64,000 bases of DNA from Owenia fusiformis (lineage: Eukaryota; Annelida; Polychaeta; Sabellida; Oweniidae): contig CAIIXF020000001.1 of NCBI GenBank assembly GCA_903813345.2, positions 43,619,366 to 43,683,365 on the forward strand, in the 5' to 3' direction. The position numbers and the translations under genes are program-made. The notes beneath the pieces are model-generated. The model was not told the DNA's origin and ran no database searches. It saw nothing but the letters and a program-made list of their open reading frames with translations. Below, in pieces: positions 48,908 through 60,494 of the stretch; the stretch's first letter is position 1, and each line of letters starts with the position of its first letter.

Positions 48908-50273
48908 CTAGACTTGAGAAATTGAACGAAGTTCAATTTCAGACTCCAGATCCAGACTTTTTTAAGCCCAGTCATCTAAAATAAGCCGGGTAGGAAAGGA
49001 TAGAATGGGTTGGAACGATAGGATAGAATAAGAAAGAAGGATAGGATAGAACAGAATAGGAAGAAAGGATATGATAGGAGAGGATAGGAAGGATATGAAG
49101 GAAAGGATACGAAGGAAGGATAGATAGGAAGGATAGGATATGATCAGATAGGAAGGATGGATGAATTTTTCAATATTTTCTTCTCTACTCTTGACTTTCT
49201 ATCAGGATACCATCAGATCGATTTTCCGAAATTTCAAAACGCCATAACTTCCGAACCGGAAGTCGGATCTAAATTTGGTTTAAAGATTCGGATTCCTGAC
49301 AAAATTCTACCCCTAATTCATAACTCATACGTTAAATTTGGAAACTTTTTATTTTGACCTACTTTTCGGACACGCCATAACTTCCGAAGCGGAAGTCGGA
49401 TCGAAATTTGATTTGCAGATTCGGATTCCTGACAAAATTCTATTCCTAATTCATAACTCATACGTTAAATTTGGAGAACTTTTTATTTTGACCTACTTTT
49501 CTGACACCATATCTCAAAAGTGGGTCAAAATACTTTCTGACAGCAAAAGGCTAACACTATAAGCACACTCTTGGCTACATGTATACACAATTTCGAAGAA
49601 TATAATTGAAGTGTAGTGTCAGAATCGCAAAAATAAGGAAAACCTTTGAATTTGACCTAGATTTTGACCTAGGAATTTTGGTGTCCAAATTCTGAAGCTA
49701 GATGGCTTTTGAGGTCCCCTTCTTTTGAAGGCTTTCATTAAATTAAGCTGAACTCAGTCTATATTTCGTATTTTTCATTTCAAAAAAATCTTTTTTCCCA
49801 TTGACTTAACATGGGCACAAAATTTAGCGATTTCTGAGTTTTCAAAACGCCATAACTTCCGAACTAGGAGTCGGATCGAAATTTGGTTTGTAGATTCGGA
49901 TTCCTGACAAAATTCTACCCCTAATTCATAACTCATACATTGAATTTGGAGCACGTTTTGGTGTGACCTACTTTCTGGACGCCATATCTCAAAATCGGTT
50001 TGAGATATCAAAAAACTAAATCGACCCTAGCTTTCCTACTTTTTTATGAGGAACACAATGAAAAAAACCTGGATCGAAAATATTGAAGGACGACTGAGAA
50101 AATTGAAAAAAGTGACAAAGTACTGGATTTGACCTAGTTCTTGACCTTTGACCTAGATAAAAATTTGACCCAATTTCCCACCAACTAGATACTGAACCTA
50201 AATCAACGGTATAATGGTCTTTACTGGATACCTTATAGTTACTGAAAAAACTCAAAAAGAAAAATAAGAATAA
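48908..50273 (+). repeat. Array unit 2
   Basis: It is 1366 bp, with the 5' hairpin at 48918-48940, a GGATAGGAAGG-type run at about 49000-49160, and subrepeats from 49235. It ends AAAAATAAGAATAA without the 3' hairpin. Confidence 0.8.
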
Positions 50274-51826
50274 CTAGACTTTGGAAATTGAACGAAGTTC
50301 AATTTCAGACTCCAGATTAAGACCTTTTTTAGCCGAGTCATCCAGAATAAGCTGAGTCATCCAGAATAAGCTGAGTCATCCAAAAAAAGATGGATGAATA
50401 AAATAGGAAGGTAGGATAGGATAGAATAGGAAGGAACGATAGGATAGAATAAGAAAGAAGGATAGGATAGAATAAGAAGAAAGGATATGATAGGATAGGA
50501 TAGGAAGGAAAAGACACGATCAAAGGATAGATAGGAAGGATAGGATAGGATAGGATCAGATAGGAAGGATAAATGAATTTTTCAATATTTTCTTCTCTAC
50601 TCTTGACTTTCTATCAGGATACCATCAGATCGATTTTCCGAAATTTCAAAACGCCATAACTTCCGAACCGGAAGTCGGATCTAAATTTGATTTAAAGATT
50701 CGGATTCCTGACAAAATACTACCCCTAATTCATAACTCATACGTTAAATTTGGCGAATTTTTATTTTGACCTACTTTTTGGACACGCCATAACTTCGGAA
50801 CCGGAAGTCGGAACAAAATTTGGTTTGCAGATTCGGATTTCTGAGAAAATTCTATATTTAATTCATAACTCAAAAGTTAAATTTGGAAACTTTTTATTTT
50901 GACCTACTTTTCGGACACGCCATAACTTCCGAACCGGAAGTCAGATCGAAATTTGGTTTGCAGATTTGGATTCCTGACAAAATTCTACCCCTAATTCATA
51001 ACTCATACGTTAAATTTGGAGAACTTTTTATTTTGACCTACTTTTCGGACACCATATCTCAAAAGTGGGTCAAAATACTTTCTGACGGCAAAAAGCTAAC
51101 ACTATTAGCACACTCTTGGCTACATATATACACAATTTCGAAGAATATAATTGGAGTGTAGTGTCAGAATCGCAAAAATAAGGAAAACCTTTGAATTTGA
51201 CCTAGATTTTGACCTAGGCATTTTGGTGTCCAAATTTTGAAGCTAGATGGCTTTTGAGGTCCCCTTCTTTTGAAGGCTTTCATTAAATTAAGCTGAATTC
51301 AGTCTATATTTCGAATTTTTCACTTCAAAAAAATCTTTTTTCCCATTGACTTAACATGGGCACCAAATTTAGCGATTTTTCAGCTTTTAAAACGCCATAA
51401 CTTCCGAACCGGAAGTCGGATCGAAATTTGGTTTGCAGATTCGGATTCCTGACAAAATTCTACTCCTAATTCATAACTCATACATTGAATTTGGAGCACG
51501 ATTTGGTGTGACCTACTTTCTGGATGCCATATTTCAAAATCGGTAAGAGTAATCAAAAAACGGATGGCACACTTATGAAAGGGCTGTTTGTAAGCTACAG
51601 GATGAAAAAAAGAGGAAGACGTTTCGAGAAATAACGACGAAGATAATAGACAGAAGGTTGAAAATGTAAGATTTGACCTAGTTCTTGACCTTTGACCTAG
51701 ATAAAAATTTGACCCAATTTCCCACGAACTAGATACTGAACCTAAATGAACTGTATAATGGTCTTTACTGGATACCTTATAGTTATTGAAAAAACTCTTA
51801 AAGAAAAATAATAATAATAATAATAA
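50274..51826 (+). repeat. Array unit 3
   Basis: It is 1553 bp, with 5' hairpin, GAGTCATCCAGAATAAGC phrases, a purine run at 50395-50570, subrepeats, and an AATAATAATAATAATAA end without the 3' hairpin. Confidence 0.8.
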
Positions 51827-53467
51827 CTAGACTTTGGAAATTGAACGAAGTTCAATTTCAGACTCCAGATTTAGACCTTTTTTAGCCGAGTCATCCAGAA
51901 TAAACCGAGTCATCCAGAATAAGCTGAGTCATCCAGAAAAAGACGGATGGATAAAATAGGAAGGTAGGATAGGATAGAATAGGAAGGAACGATAGGATAG
52001 AATAAGAAAGAAGGATAGGATAGAACAGAATAGGAAGAAAGGATATGATAGGAGAGGATAGGAAGGATAGGATAGAACAGAATAGGAAGAAAGGATATGA
52101 TAGGAGAGGATAGGAAGGATAGGAAGGATAGGAAGGAGAAAAGATACGAAGGAAGGATAGATAGGAAGGATAGATAGGAAGGATAGGATAGGATAAGATC
52201 AGATAGGAAGGATGGATGAATTTTTCAATATTTTCTTCTCTACTCTTGACTTTCTATCAGGATGCCATCAGATCGATTTTCCGAAATTTCAAAACGCCAT
52301 AACTTCCGAACCGGAAGTCGGATCGAAATTTGATTTTCAGATTCCTGACAAAATTCTACCCCTAATTCATAACTCATACGTTAAATTTGGCGAATTTTTA
52401 TTTTGACCTACTTTTCGGACACGCCATAACTTCCAAACCGGAAGTCGGATCGAAATTTTGTTTGCAGATTCGGATTCCTGACAAAATTCTACCCCTAAGT
52501 CGTAACTCATACATTAAATTTGGAGAATTTTTTATTTTGACCTACTTTTCGGACACCATATCTCAAAAGTGGGTCAAAATACTTTCTGACGGCAAAAGGC
52601 TAACACTATTAGCAGACTCTTGGCTATATGTATACACAATTTCGAAGAATATAATTGAAGTGTAGTGTCAGAATCACAAAAATAAGGAAAACCTTTGAAT
52701 TTGACCTAGATTTTGTCATAGGAATTTTGGTGTCCAAATTCTGAAGCTAGATGGCTTTTGAGGTCCCCTTCTTTTGAAGCCTTTCATTTAATTAAGCTGA
52801 ACTCAGTCTATATTTCATATTTTTCACTTCAAAAAAATCTTTTTTCCCATTGACTTAACATGGGCACAAAATTTAGCGATTTTTGAGTTTTTAAAACGCC
52901 ATAACTTCCAAACCAGAAGTCGGGTCAAAATTTGGTTTGCAGATTCGGATTCCTGACAAAATTCTACCCCTAATTCATAACTCATACATTGAATTTGGAG
53001 CACGTTTTGGTGTGACCTACTTTCCGGACACCATATCTCAAAATCGGTTTGAGATATCAAAAAACTAAATCGACCTACCTTTCCTACTTTTTTATGAGGA
53101 ACACAATGAAAAAAACCTGGATCGAAAATATTGAAGGACGACTGAGAAAATTGAAAAAAGTGACAAAGTACTGGATTTGACCTAGTTCTTGACCTTTGAC
53201 CTAGATAAAAAATTGACCCAATTTCCCAGAAACTAGATACTGGACCTAAATTGACCATATACAGGACTTGACTCAATGTCTTCTAGTTAAGGAGAAAACG
53301 TTTGTAGAAGAATAATAATAATAATAAGAATAAGAATAAAGAAGAATACTGGCAAAAACAATAGACTCCAGATTGACATCTGGAGTCTAATAAGAAGAAG
53401 AAGAAGAAGAATACTGGCAAAAACAATAGACTCCAGATTGACATCTGGAGTCTAATAAGAAGAAGAA
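51827..53467 (+). repeat. Array unit 4
   Basis: It is 1641 bp with the same order of parts as unit 3 and a long purine run (51950-52215). It ends with two copies of the 3' segment carrying the TCTGGAGTCTAATAAG hairpin end (hairpins 53363-53388 and 53428-53453). Confidence 0.8.
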
Positions 53468-55522
53468 CTAGACTTTGGAAATTGAACGAAGTTCAATTTC
53501 AGACTCCAGATCTAGACTTTTTTAAGCCCAGTCATCTAAAATAAGCCGAGTCATCCAGAATAAGCTGAGTCATCCAGAATAAGATGGATGGATAGAAAAG
53601 GAAGGTAGGATAGGATAGAATGGGAAGGAACGATAGGATAGAATAAGAAAGAAGAATAGGATAGAACAGAATATGAAGAAAGGATATGATAGGAGAGGAT
53701 AGGAAGGATAGGAAGGAAAGGATACGAAGGAAGGATAGATAGGATGGATAGGATAGGATCAGATTTGAAGGATGGATTTTTCAATATTTTCTTCTCTACT
53801 CTTGACTTTCTATCAGGATACCATCAGATCGATTTTCCGAAATTTCAAAACGCCATACCTTCCGAACCGGAAGTCGGATCTAAATTTGATTTAAAGTTTC
53901 GGATTCCTGACAAAATTCTACCCTTAATTCATAACTCATACGTTAAATTTGGCGAATTTTTATTTTGACCTACTTTTTGGACACGCCATTTCTTCGGAAC
54001 CGGAAGTCGGATCGAAAATTGGTTTGCAGACTCGAATTCCTGAGAAAATTCTACCCTTAATTTATAACTCATATGTTAAATTTGGAGAACTTTTTACCTA
54101 CTTTTCGGACACCATATCTTAAAAGTGGGTCGAAATACTTTCTGACGGCAAAAGGCTAACGCTATTAGCACACTCTTTCCTACCTGTATACAAAATTTTG
54201 AAGCAAATCATTTAAATATAGTGTCAGAATCGCAAAAATAAGGAAAAACTATGAATTTGACCTAGATTTTGACCTAGGGATTTTGGTGTCCAAATTTTGA
54301 AGTTGGGTAGCCTTCGAGGTCCCCTTCTTTCATAGGCTTTCATTATTTTAAGCTGTACTTAGTCTATATCTCGTATTTTACACTTCAAAAAAATCTTTTA
54401 TCCCATTGATATAACATGGGGCACCAAATTTAGCGATTTTTGAGCTTTCAAAATGTCATAACTTCCGAACCGGAAGTCGGATCGAAATTTGGTTTGCAGA
54501 TTCGGATTCCTGAGAAAATTCTATACTTAATTCATAACTCAAACGTTAAATTTGGAGAATTTTTTATTTTGACCTACTTTTCGGACACCATATCTCAAAA
54601 GTGGGTCAAAATACTTTCTGACGGCAAAAGGCTTACACTATTAGCACACTCTTGGCTACATGTATACAAAATTTCGAAGAATATAATTAATCTGTAGTGT
54701 CAGAATCGCAAAAATAATGAAAAACTTTGAATTTGATCTAGATTTTGACCTAGGCTTTTTGGTGTCCAAATTTTTATGAAAAGAAGGTTTTGAGGTCTCT
54801 TTCTTTTATGGGCTTCCATTATGTTTAGCTGTGCTTAGTCTATATCTCGTATTTTACACTTCAAAAAAATATTTTTCCCATTGAATTAACATGGGGCACC
54901 AAATTTAGCGATTTTTGAATTTTCAAAACGCCATAACTTCTGAACCGGGAGTCAGATCGAAATTTGGTTTTCAGATTCGGAATCCTGAGAAAATGTCCTA
55001 TAAGACTGATATCCTGGATATTGGATTCGGAGAACTTATTTTTGGACCTCGTTTTCGGACACTGATATCTCGAAATCGGTTTGAGATACCAAAAAACTAA
55101 ATCGACCCTTGGTTTTCTACTTTTTTATGAGGAACACAATGAAAAAAACCCGGATCGAAAATATTGAAGGACGACCGAGAAAATCGAAAAAAGTGACAAA
55201 GTACTGGATTTGACCTAGTTCTTGACCTTTGACCTAGATAAAAATTTGACCCAATTTCCCACCAACTAGATACTGAACCTAAATAAACTGTATTATGGTA
55301 CTTACTGGATACCTCATAGTTATTGAAAAAACTCCCAAAGAATAATAAGAATAAGAATAAGAAGAAGAATAAGAATACTGGCAAAAACAATAGACTCCAG
55401 ATTGACATCTGGAGTCTAATAATAAGAATACTGGCAAAAACAATAGACTCCAGATTGACATCTGGAGTCTAATAAGAATACTGGCAAAAACAATAGACTC
55501 CAGATTGACATCTGGAGTCTAA
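53468..55522 (+). repeat. Array unit 5
   Basis: It is 2055 bp and ends with three copies of the 3' segment (hairpins 55392-55417, 55445-55470, 55495-55520), the last forming the border with host DNA. Confidence 0.8.
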
Positions 55523-56719
55523 TAAAAAGAATATCCTGTTCTGTGGTGTTTCTTATCCCATCATGGATAATCCCTCAGACATTATTGGATATCCTTTAAA
55601 TATTGGACACTTTTGCCTATTGTATAATATGAAACATTAACATGCAAAATGTCACCACCTGTCATTTATTCAAGAAACACACCTAGTGCTGGACACCAAT
55701 CGCCTTCACAAAAAGATGGAGACCATAACAATATTTGTATGTCACCACTTTTGGAGGTGACATATCAATAATTTGTGATGATGCACCGTCATATTATAGA
55801 CACATTCGGTGAATTTACAATAGACAGTGCTCATCATCCTTCAAGATCAGCCTTAGATTAGACAGTGCAAGTTTTTTTGTACATACTCGTAGATGTATCA
55901 TAATATAATACATTATGCAATACAAAAAACCTTGTAAATCTTGTTGATGTGCTTTACATTTTGTTAGATTGGACGGATTTATATAATCACAACTCAGAAC
56001 TGCTCTCAGGGAGCAGATGATGAAATGCTTCATACATATGCTGACATTTTCTTAGCTGACATGTTACTATTTCCAGTATTTCTTTGTCAATTGTAGAACC
56101 ACCAATAAAACTTGCAATAAATATGATAACAATTAAGTCACGACAACAACAACCAAAACAGTGAACTTATATAAGCTATACTACTTTATTCTGATAAAAG
56201 AGAAACAACATGAAAACAGTAGTTAAAAAAATACAGAGTACTATACCAGTACATACATTTGTCATTAAAAGATTGTCTTGGAAAATATAAGGCATCTATT
56301 CTACATGTAACTAATATAACATCACAAGGACTTCATCTACTTCATTTATCAAAAATTAATTTCCAATAACCATAGGCAAAGATGATACACTTTAATTTAC
56401 TATAATAAACATGACAGATTTCTATCACAAACATAAAGCCAACAGGTCATGAATGTGGCCCCCAGAGTTTTTACAAATAAAGCACAAGGCATTTACATGC
56501 AAATTGTCACCACATGCCTTTTGTTACAGAGGCTGTATGTTGTTACAGACACTGAACACCAGCCAAAAAAGTTGGAGACTAGAGCAAATGTTTGTCGCCA
56601 CTTCTGGTGATGACAAAAAACCTGTCTACTCCAATACCTTTGGGATTGCCTCACAGCTCAGATCTTTTGAAAGATGACACATCTATAAAGGACAATTTTC
56701 AGTTTGGATAACCATAGAC

Positions 56720-56919
56720 GATTTTAGGTTTGGAGAACCAAATTCATCTGCATATTTCGACGTTATCAATGTTGCCAAAAATGAACATTTTTGTGTATTG
56801 TAAATTTAAATGTCCTCTTTGTATACTTTAAAATCTACAATACGTAAAAATATGAAATTTTTGGTAACATTGATAACGTCGGAATATGCAGATGAATTTG
56901 GTTCTCAAAAGCGAAAATC
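56720..56919. repeat. 200-bp MITE in duplication copy 2
   Basis: Second copy of the element at 45609-45808, with small differences (for example TTTTAGGTTTGG for TTTTCGGTTTGG). Confidence 0.8.
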
Positions 56920-57690
56920 ATCCTTTACCAAATCTATCTTTGCCATTTGTATTTGCACTAATAAATACATGAATGGAATGTGTTATAATGAGAAAAAATA
57001 GTTCTGGTTAAAGTGGATGTATGCTTATTACAAATCTTGAGCACTTTATTTGGAAAGTTTCATGTATGCTATATACCTACACAACATGGATGGAATGTTA
57101 AAAATCACAATTTATATTATATTATTAAATAAGTGGCTAATATCCAACAAACTACAAAAAAATATAAATGTAATAAAAAGAATATCCTGTTCTGTGGTGT
57201 TTCTTATCCCATCATGGATAATCCCTCAGACATTATTGGATATCCTTTAAATATTGGAAACTTTTGCCTATTGTATAATATGAAACATTAACATGCAAAA
57301 TGTCACCACCTGCCATTTATTCAAGAAACACACCTAGTGCTGGACACCAATCGCCTTCACAAAAGGATGGAGACCATAACAATATTTGTATGTCACCACT
57401 TTTGGAGGTGACATATCAATAATTTGTGATGATGCACCGTCATATTATAGACACATTTGGTGAATTTACAATAGACAGCGCTCATCATCCTTCAAGATCA
57501 GCCTTAGATTAGACAGTGCAAGTTTTTTGTACATACTCGTAGATGTATCATAATATAATACATTATGCAATGCAAAAAACCTTGTAAATCTTGTTGATGT
57601 GCTTTACATTTTGTTAGATTGGACGGATTTATATAATCACAACTCAGAACTGCTCTCAGGGAGCAGATGATGAAATGCTTCATACATATG

Positions 57691-58586
57691 CATTTCTTTC
57701 TTTATCTCACATTACTGAAACAAATGCATATAGCAAAACATGCATGAACAATTGTATACTTTTTATCAAGTATTGTATAAGTATCTAATACACAATATTT
57801 AAGTTTACAAATATGCTTACAATCACAATGCACACAAGTTTAACAAATTTATGTACTCACTGCAATGTAAGAAATTTTATTTTTGAATGCTGATTTTCAT
57901 TTTGAGCAGTGCAAGCTTTTGTACTGTAAGCTTTTGTACTCTTGAATTTCCTCACTTGAAATCATGAATGCTTTGAATTAATTTAAATCCTGTGATTGCT
58001 TACACATACAGGGTGACCCGAAAAAAGGAGACCATTGAAGTAGGCAATATCTCCTAAACTAGACAAGTGACATTGGTGAAATTTTGCACTCATTAGAAGA
58101 GTTCTATGGAAATTTGTTCCTGAAAGTTTCAATAAAGATGACTGTTCCGATGTGTGCAAAATTTCATTGATGTCACTTGTCTAGTTTAGGAGATATTGCC
58201 TACTTCAATGGTCTCCTTTTTTCTGGCCACCCTGTATAAGTTATAATTCACTCCTTTTTTCTGGCCACCCTGTATAAGTTATAATTCACTGCATTATAAA
58301 CTTTACTGAGAAATAAAGTGAGGTTTGCAAATATAAAAATAATATATAAGTGCTGCAAAGCTTACTAAAATAGAACTGATGAAGCAATAGAAATATAACG
58401 AAATCAAATTTTTCATAGTCTTGCATCAAACCCTGTGCTGGGATGGAGGGAATTTTTTTATAACCCCTTTCTGGCTAATGCACAGGAAAAATAGTGGGCC
58501 CATTAGTCTCGTATTTTTCCATAAAAAGCCAATTTTCAGTGGGTTGGATATAGATGGGATTAAGAGACTTGATACAAGACTAACCT
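57691..58586. other. Intergenic, 3' flank of the LRR-Ig gene
   Basis: Apart from the MITE at 58009-58234 nothing is recognised. The + strand ORF at 58421-58663 overlaps the end of the receptor gene and is not a credible gene. Confidence 0.4.
58009..58234. mobile_element. TA-flanked CAGGGTGACC MITE
   Basis: The ends CAGGGTGACCCGAAAAAAGG and the mirrored CCTTTTTTCTGGCCACCCTG, with TA on both sides. The arms continue through GAGACCATTGAAGTAGGCAA and TTGCCTACTTCAATGGTCTC. It is 226 bp. About 39 bp of the right end plus flank is repeated just downstream (58252-58290). Confidence 0.85.
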
Positions 58587-60494
58587 TTAAACAACAGTTT
58601 CAGTCTTTGTTACAACAACATGGCTTTGTACTTCTGTGTCAACATTTGTCATGGATGCAATAGATATGGTATGACTTATATCACCAGTTCCACAAAGTTC
58701 CTTCATGGAGTGAATATGATGTTTAACTTGCTCTACTCCTAAGACAACACCCTCTCTCATACGTTGTCCATACTGACGACTTGATGCACGAATAGTTTGA
58801 AGTTTGTAACGACTGTTTTCACCAAGTTTGTGAATGTACTGAGAACCGGATTGTTTCAAATCTTTCATTTGTATTTTCACTTCTTTCATTTGTGATCGTG
58901 CCATTGTCATACGACGGTCAACTTCAATTCTGAGTTGGCGTCGTGCTTCCTCCAAACTTTGCCTCAGTTTGAGCTTGACAGCTCCATCAATTTCTTCTTC
59001 CGAGTCACTGGTAGCAAGGGGTGTATTTCCTCCATATTTTTGAGGAGAGGCACGCAGGGATTGGATCCAGAAAGGGCTGTGTTGACAAGGCGCTGGAGAA
59101 TGTAGGGGAGTATGTTCTCCACATTCTGAATCATCAATGATAATATCAGGTAGGTCAAACATTTTTTTATTTTTTTTTAAACATGCCTCAAGACACAGAC
59201 ATATTCCACCATAGATCAAAGTCAGCACTATACATATCCCTGCAGATCCAGCAGCCAGAATCATATTTATCATGAATATCTCACTTATAGTTGACTTCTG
59301 TGTGACAAATATTGTTTCATTAACATACCCACTTGGATTTATAGCAGTACATGTAAATTGCCCTGCAAAATAATTTCTAATCTGCGAGATAACCAGGCTT
59401 CCATCTTTTTGCACTGTGGCTTCAGACTTGAAGTAACTTCGAGCACCAGCAAATGCATGTTGACCCTTGTGGATGTATAATTCTGGGGGAAGCCACATTG
59501 CATGTGAGGGGTGAACGAGAATCTGTCCCATAGGAGTTGTCCAGTATACTCCAGGAGTAGGTTCGCCAGATGCATTGCACCACAAAGTAACATCTTGTAA
59601 ATGACTCACAGTAATATTCTGTGTAATATTTAGGATTATTGGAGGCTGACAAGTTAGCTCATCAAATTCCAATTGTTCAATCGGGGTACCTTGTAACACT
59701 AGAGGTTGGTTGCATATCATTCTTTGACGATTCTTATAATATGCATGATTGTGAAGATCTCGAATAATCCAGTTCAAGCCACATTGGCAATTCCATGGAT
59801 TATTTTCAAGATGAAGATGCGTTAAATTATTCAAGTTGATCATTGCTTGTTCATGTAGGTGTACAAGCTGATTATCACACATATGAAGAACCTTCATGTT
59901 TATCAATGTATTGAAAGCTGTAGGGGATATCACATTTATCTTGTTGTAGCTGATATCTAGATGTGTTAAAGAGGTAAGCCCATTGAATAGATCGGCTCCA
60001 ATCTGTATTATCATATTATGACTTAAATCAATATGGGTTAGATGGGACTTTCTCAAGAATATACCATTGGGGATTTTGGTCAGTGAATTATGGCTTAAGT
60101 TCAATGATGCTAGGTTATCCAAATCCTGGAATACATCAGATCTCAAATTGTCAATTGTGTTTTGTGACAATTGTAATGATTTTAGATGAACTAATCCAAT
60201 AAATGTAAATTCATCTATTTGGGAAATATGATTGTTCAAGAGATGAATGTGACGTATATTGGGAAGCATCCACAGTTTGTTTATGCTATGAAAATTTGCT
60301 CCATGTATGTCTAATTTATGAATCTGGGATTTCCAAATAGAGAGAAGTAAATCAGTCCAAGATTCACTTAGTCCATTGGTGCATGACACAGATGTTTTGG
60401 CGCAAAAACATTCGTCGGGACATGCATTGACAGGTATCAATAAAAACACTAAAAAGTAATTGAATGTACATATTTTGATCGGCATAATCGCCAT
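58587..60494 (-). CDS. LRR-Ig single-pass transmembrane receptor (single coding exon)
   Basis: A 635-aa type I membrane protein. Order: signal peptide 1-24; LRR N-cap with CPDECFC (25-31); about seven leucine-rich repeats to residue 230 (for example LASLNLSHNSLTKIP); LRR C-cap NPWNCQCGLNW (232-242) to Cys282; one Ig-like domain about 284-398 with Cys306, Trp318 and Cys382; transmembrane helix about 408-435 followed by KKNKK. The tail of about 190 aa has an acidic patch (SDSEEEID, 496-503), a charged helical, possibly coiled-coil segment (505-548), and a C-terminal ETVV that fits a class I PDZ ligand. N-glycosylation sequons occur at 289, 293, 307 and 392. The layout is that of neural adhesion/guidance LRR-Ig proteins (LRRC24, LRIT, AMIGO, LINGO, Kekkon groups). 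I cannot assign an orthologue. The start ATG is the first in frame after an in-frame stop. Overlapping ORFs on this strand are shadows. Confidence 0.93.
   Translation of the reverse strand: MAIMPIKICTFNYFLVFLLIPVNACPDECFCAKTSVSCTNGLSESWTDLLLSIWKSQIHKLDIHGANFHSINKLWMLPNIRHIHLLNNHISQIDEFTFIGLVHLKSLQLSQNTIDNLRSDVFQDLDNLASLNLSHNSLTKIPNGIFLRKSHLTHIDLSHNMIIQIGADLFNGLTSLTHLDISYNKINVISPTAFNTLINMKVLHMCDNQLVHLHEQAMINLNNLTHLHLENNPWNCQCGLNWIIRDLHNHAYYKNRQRMICNQPLVLQGTPIEQLEFDELTCQPPIILNITQNITVSHLQDVTLWCNASGEPTPGVYWTTPMGQILVHPSHAMWLPPELYIHKGQHAFAGARSYFKSEATVQKDGSLVISQIRNYFAGQFTCTAINPSGYVNETIFVTQKSTISEIFMINMILAAGSAGICIVLTLIYGGICLCLEACLKKNKKMFDLPDIIIDDSECGEHTPLHSPAPCQHSPFWIQSLRASPQKYGGNTPLATSDSEEEIDGAVKLKLRQSLEEARRQLRIEVDRRMTMARSQMKEVKIQMKDLKQSGSQYIHKLGENSRYKLQTIRASSRQYGQRMREGVVLGVEQVKHHIHSMKELCGTGDISHTISIASMTNVDTEVQSHVVVTKTETVV

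Larger units (their letters stand above)
46063..55522 (+). mobile_element. Head-to-tail array of five rolling-circle-like non-autonomous units
   Basis: Units start at 46063, 48908, 50274, 51827 and 53468 with CTAGACTTTGG (variants), then a GAAATTGAAC-GAA-GTTCAATTTC hairpin and AGACTCCAGAT. A unit continues with a simple purine run, about 475-bp internal subrepeats, and a closing TTGACCTTTGACCTAGATAA segment with an AAT/AAG microsatellite. The array ends with a hairpin (AGACTCCAGAT and ATCTGGAGTCT arms, TGAC loop) followed by CTAA. The uninterrupted second duplication copy shows the target as GTAA then TAAAAAG, so insertion between A and T without duplication, or with a TAA duplication, are the two readings. 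No Rep/helicase ORF is present. Confidence 0.75.
44932..57690 (+). repeat. 1.65-kb tandem duplication, first copy split by a 9.46-kb insertion
   Basis: Copy 1 is 44932-46062 joined to 55523-56040. Copy 2 is 56041-57690 without interruption. Both run from CTGACATTTTCTTAGCTGAC to GCTTCATACATATG and differ by about one per cent. Neither copy has a recognisable gene. Both contain the MITE with TTTGGAGAACC arms and a short ATGTCACCACTTTTGGAGG segment of the GTCACCAC family. ORFs that appear twice in the duplicated parts simply reflect the duplication. Confidence 0.92.

Noticed and set aside
52824-53276. 150-codon minus-strand ORF in array unit 4
   Set aside because: It spans a subrepeat boundary, and the corresponding frames in units 3 and 5 are cut into smaller pieces. 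No start context or domain. Best explained by chance openness of the repeat.
49000-53770. GGATAGGAAGG-type runs as telomere or CRISPR-like repeats
   Set aside because: They are irregular purine microsatellites occurring at the same place in each array unit. No spacer-repeat regularity, and this is a eukaryotic genome.
47370-54697. Recurrent 85-92 codon ORFs with shared wording (for example ...SYVKFGELFILTYFSDT...) in the array units
   Set aside because: They follow from reading the same 475-bp subrepeat in one frame. Many units break them with stops or frame changes, and no family resemblance or third-position bias is evident. Treated as repeat sequence.
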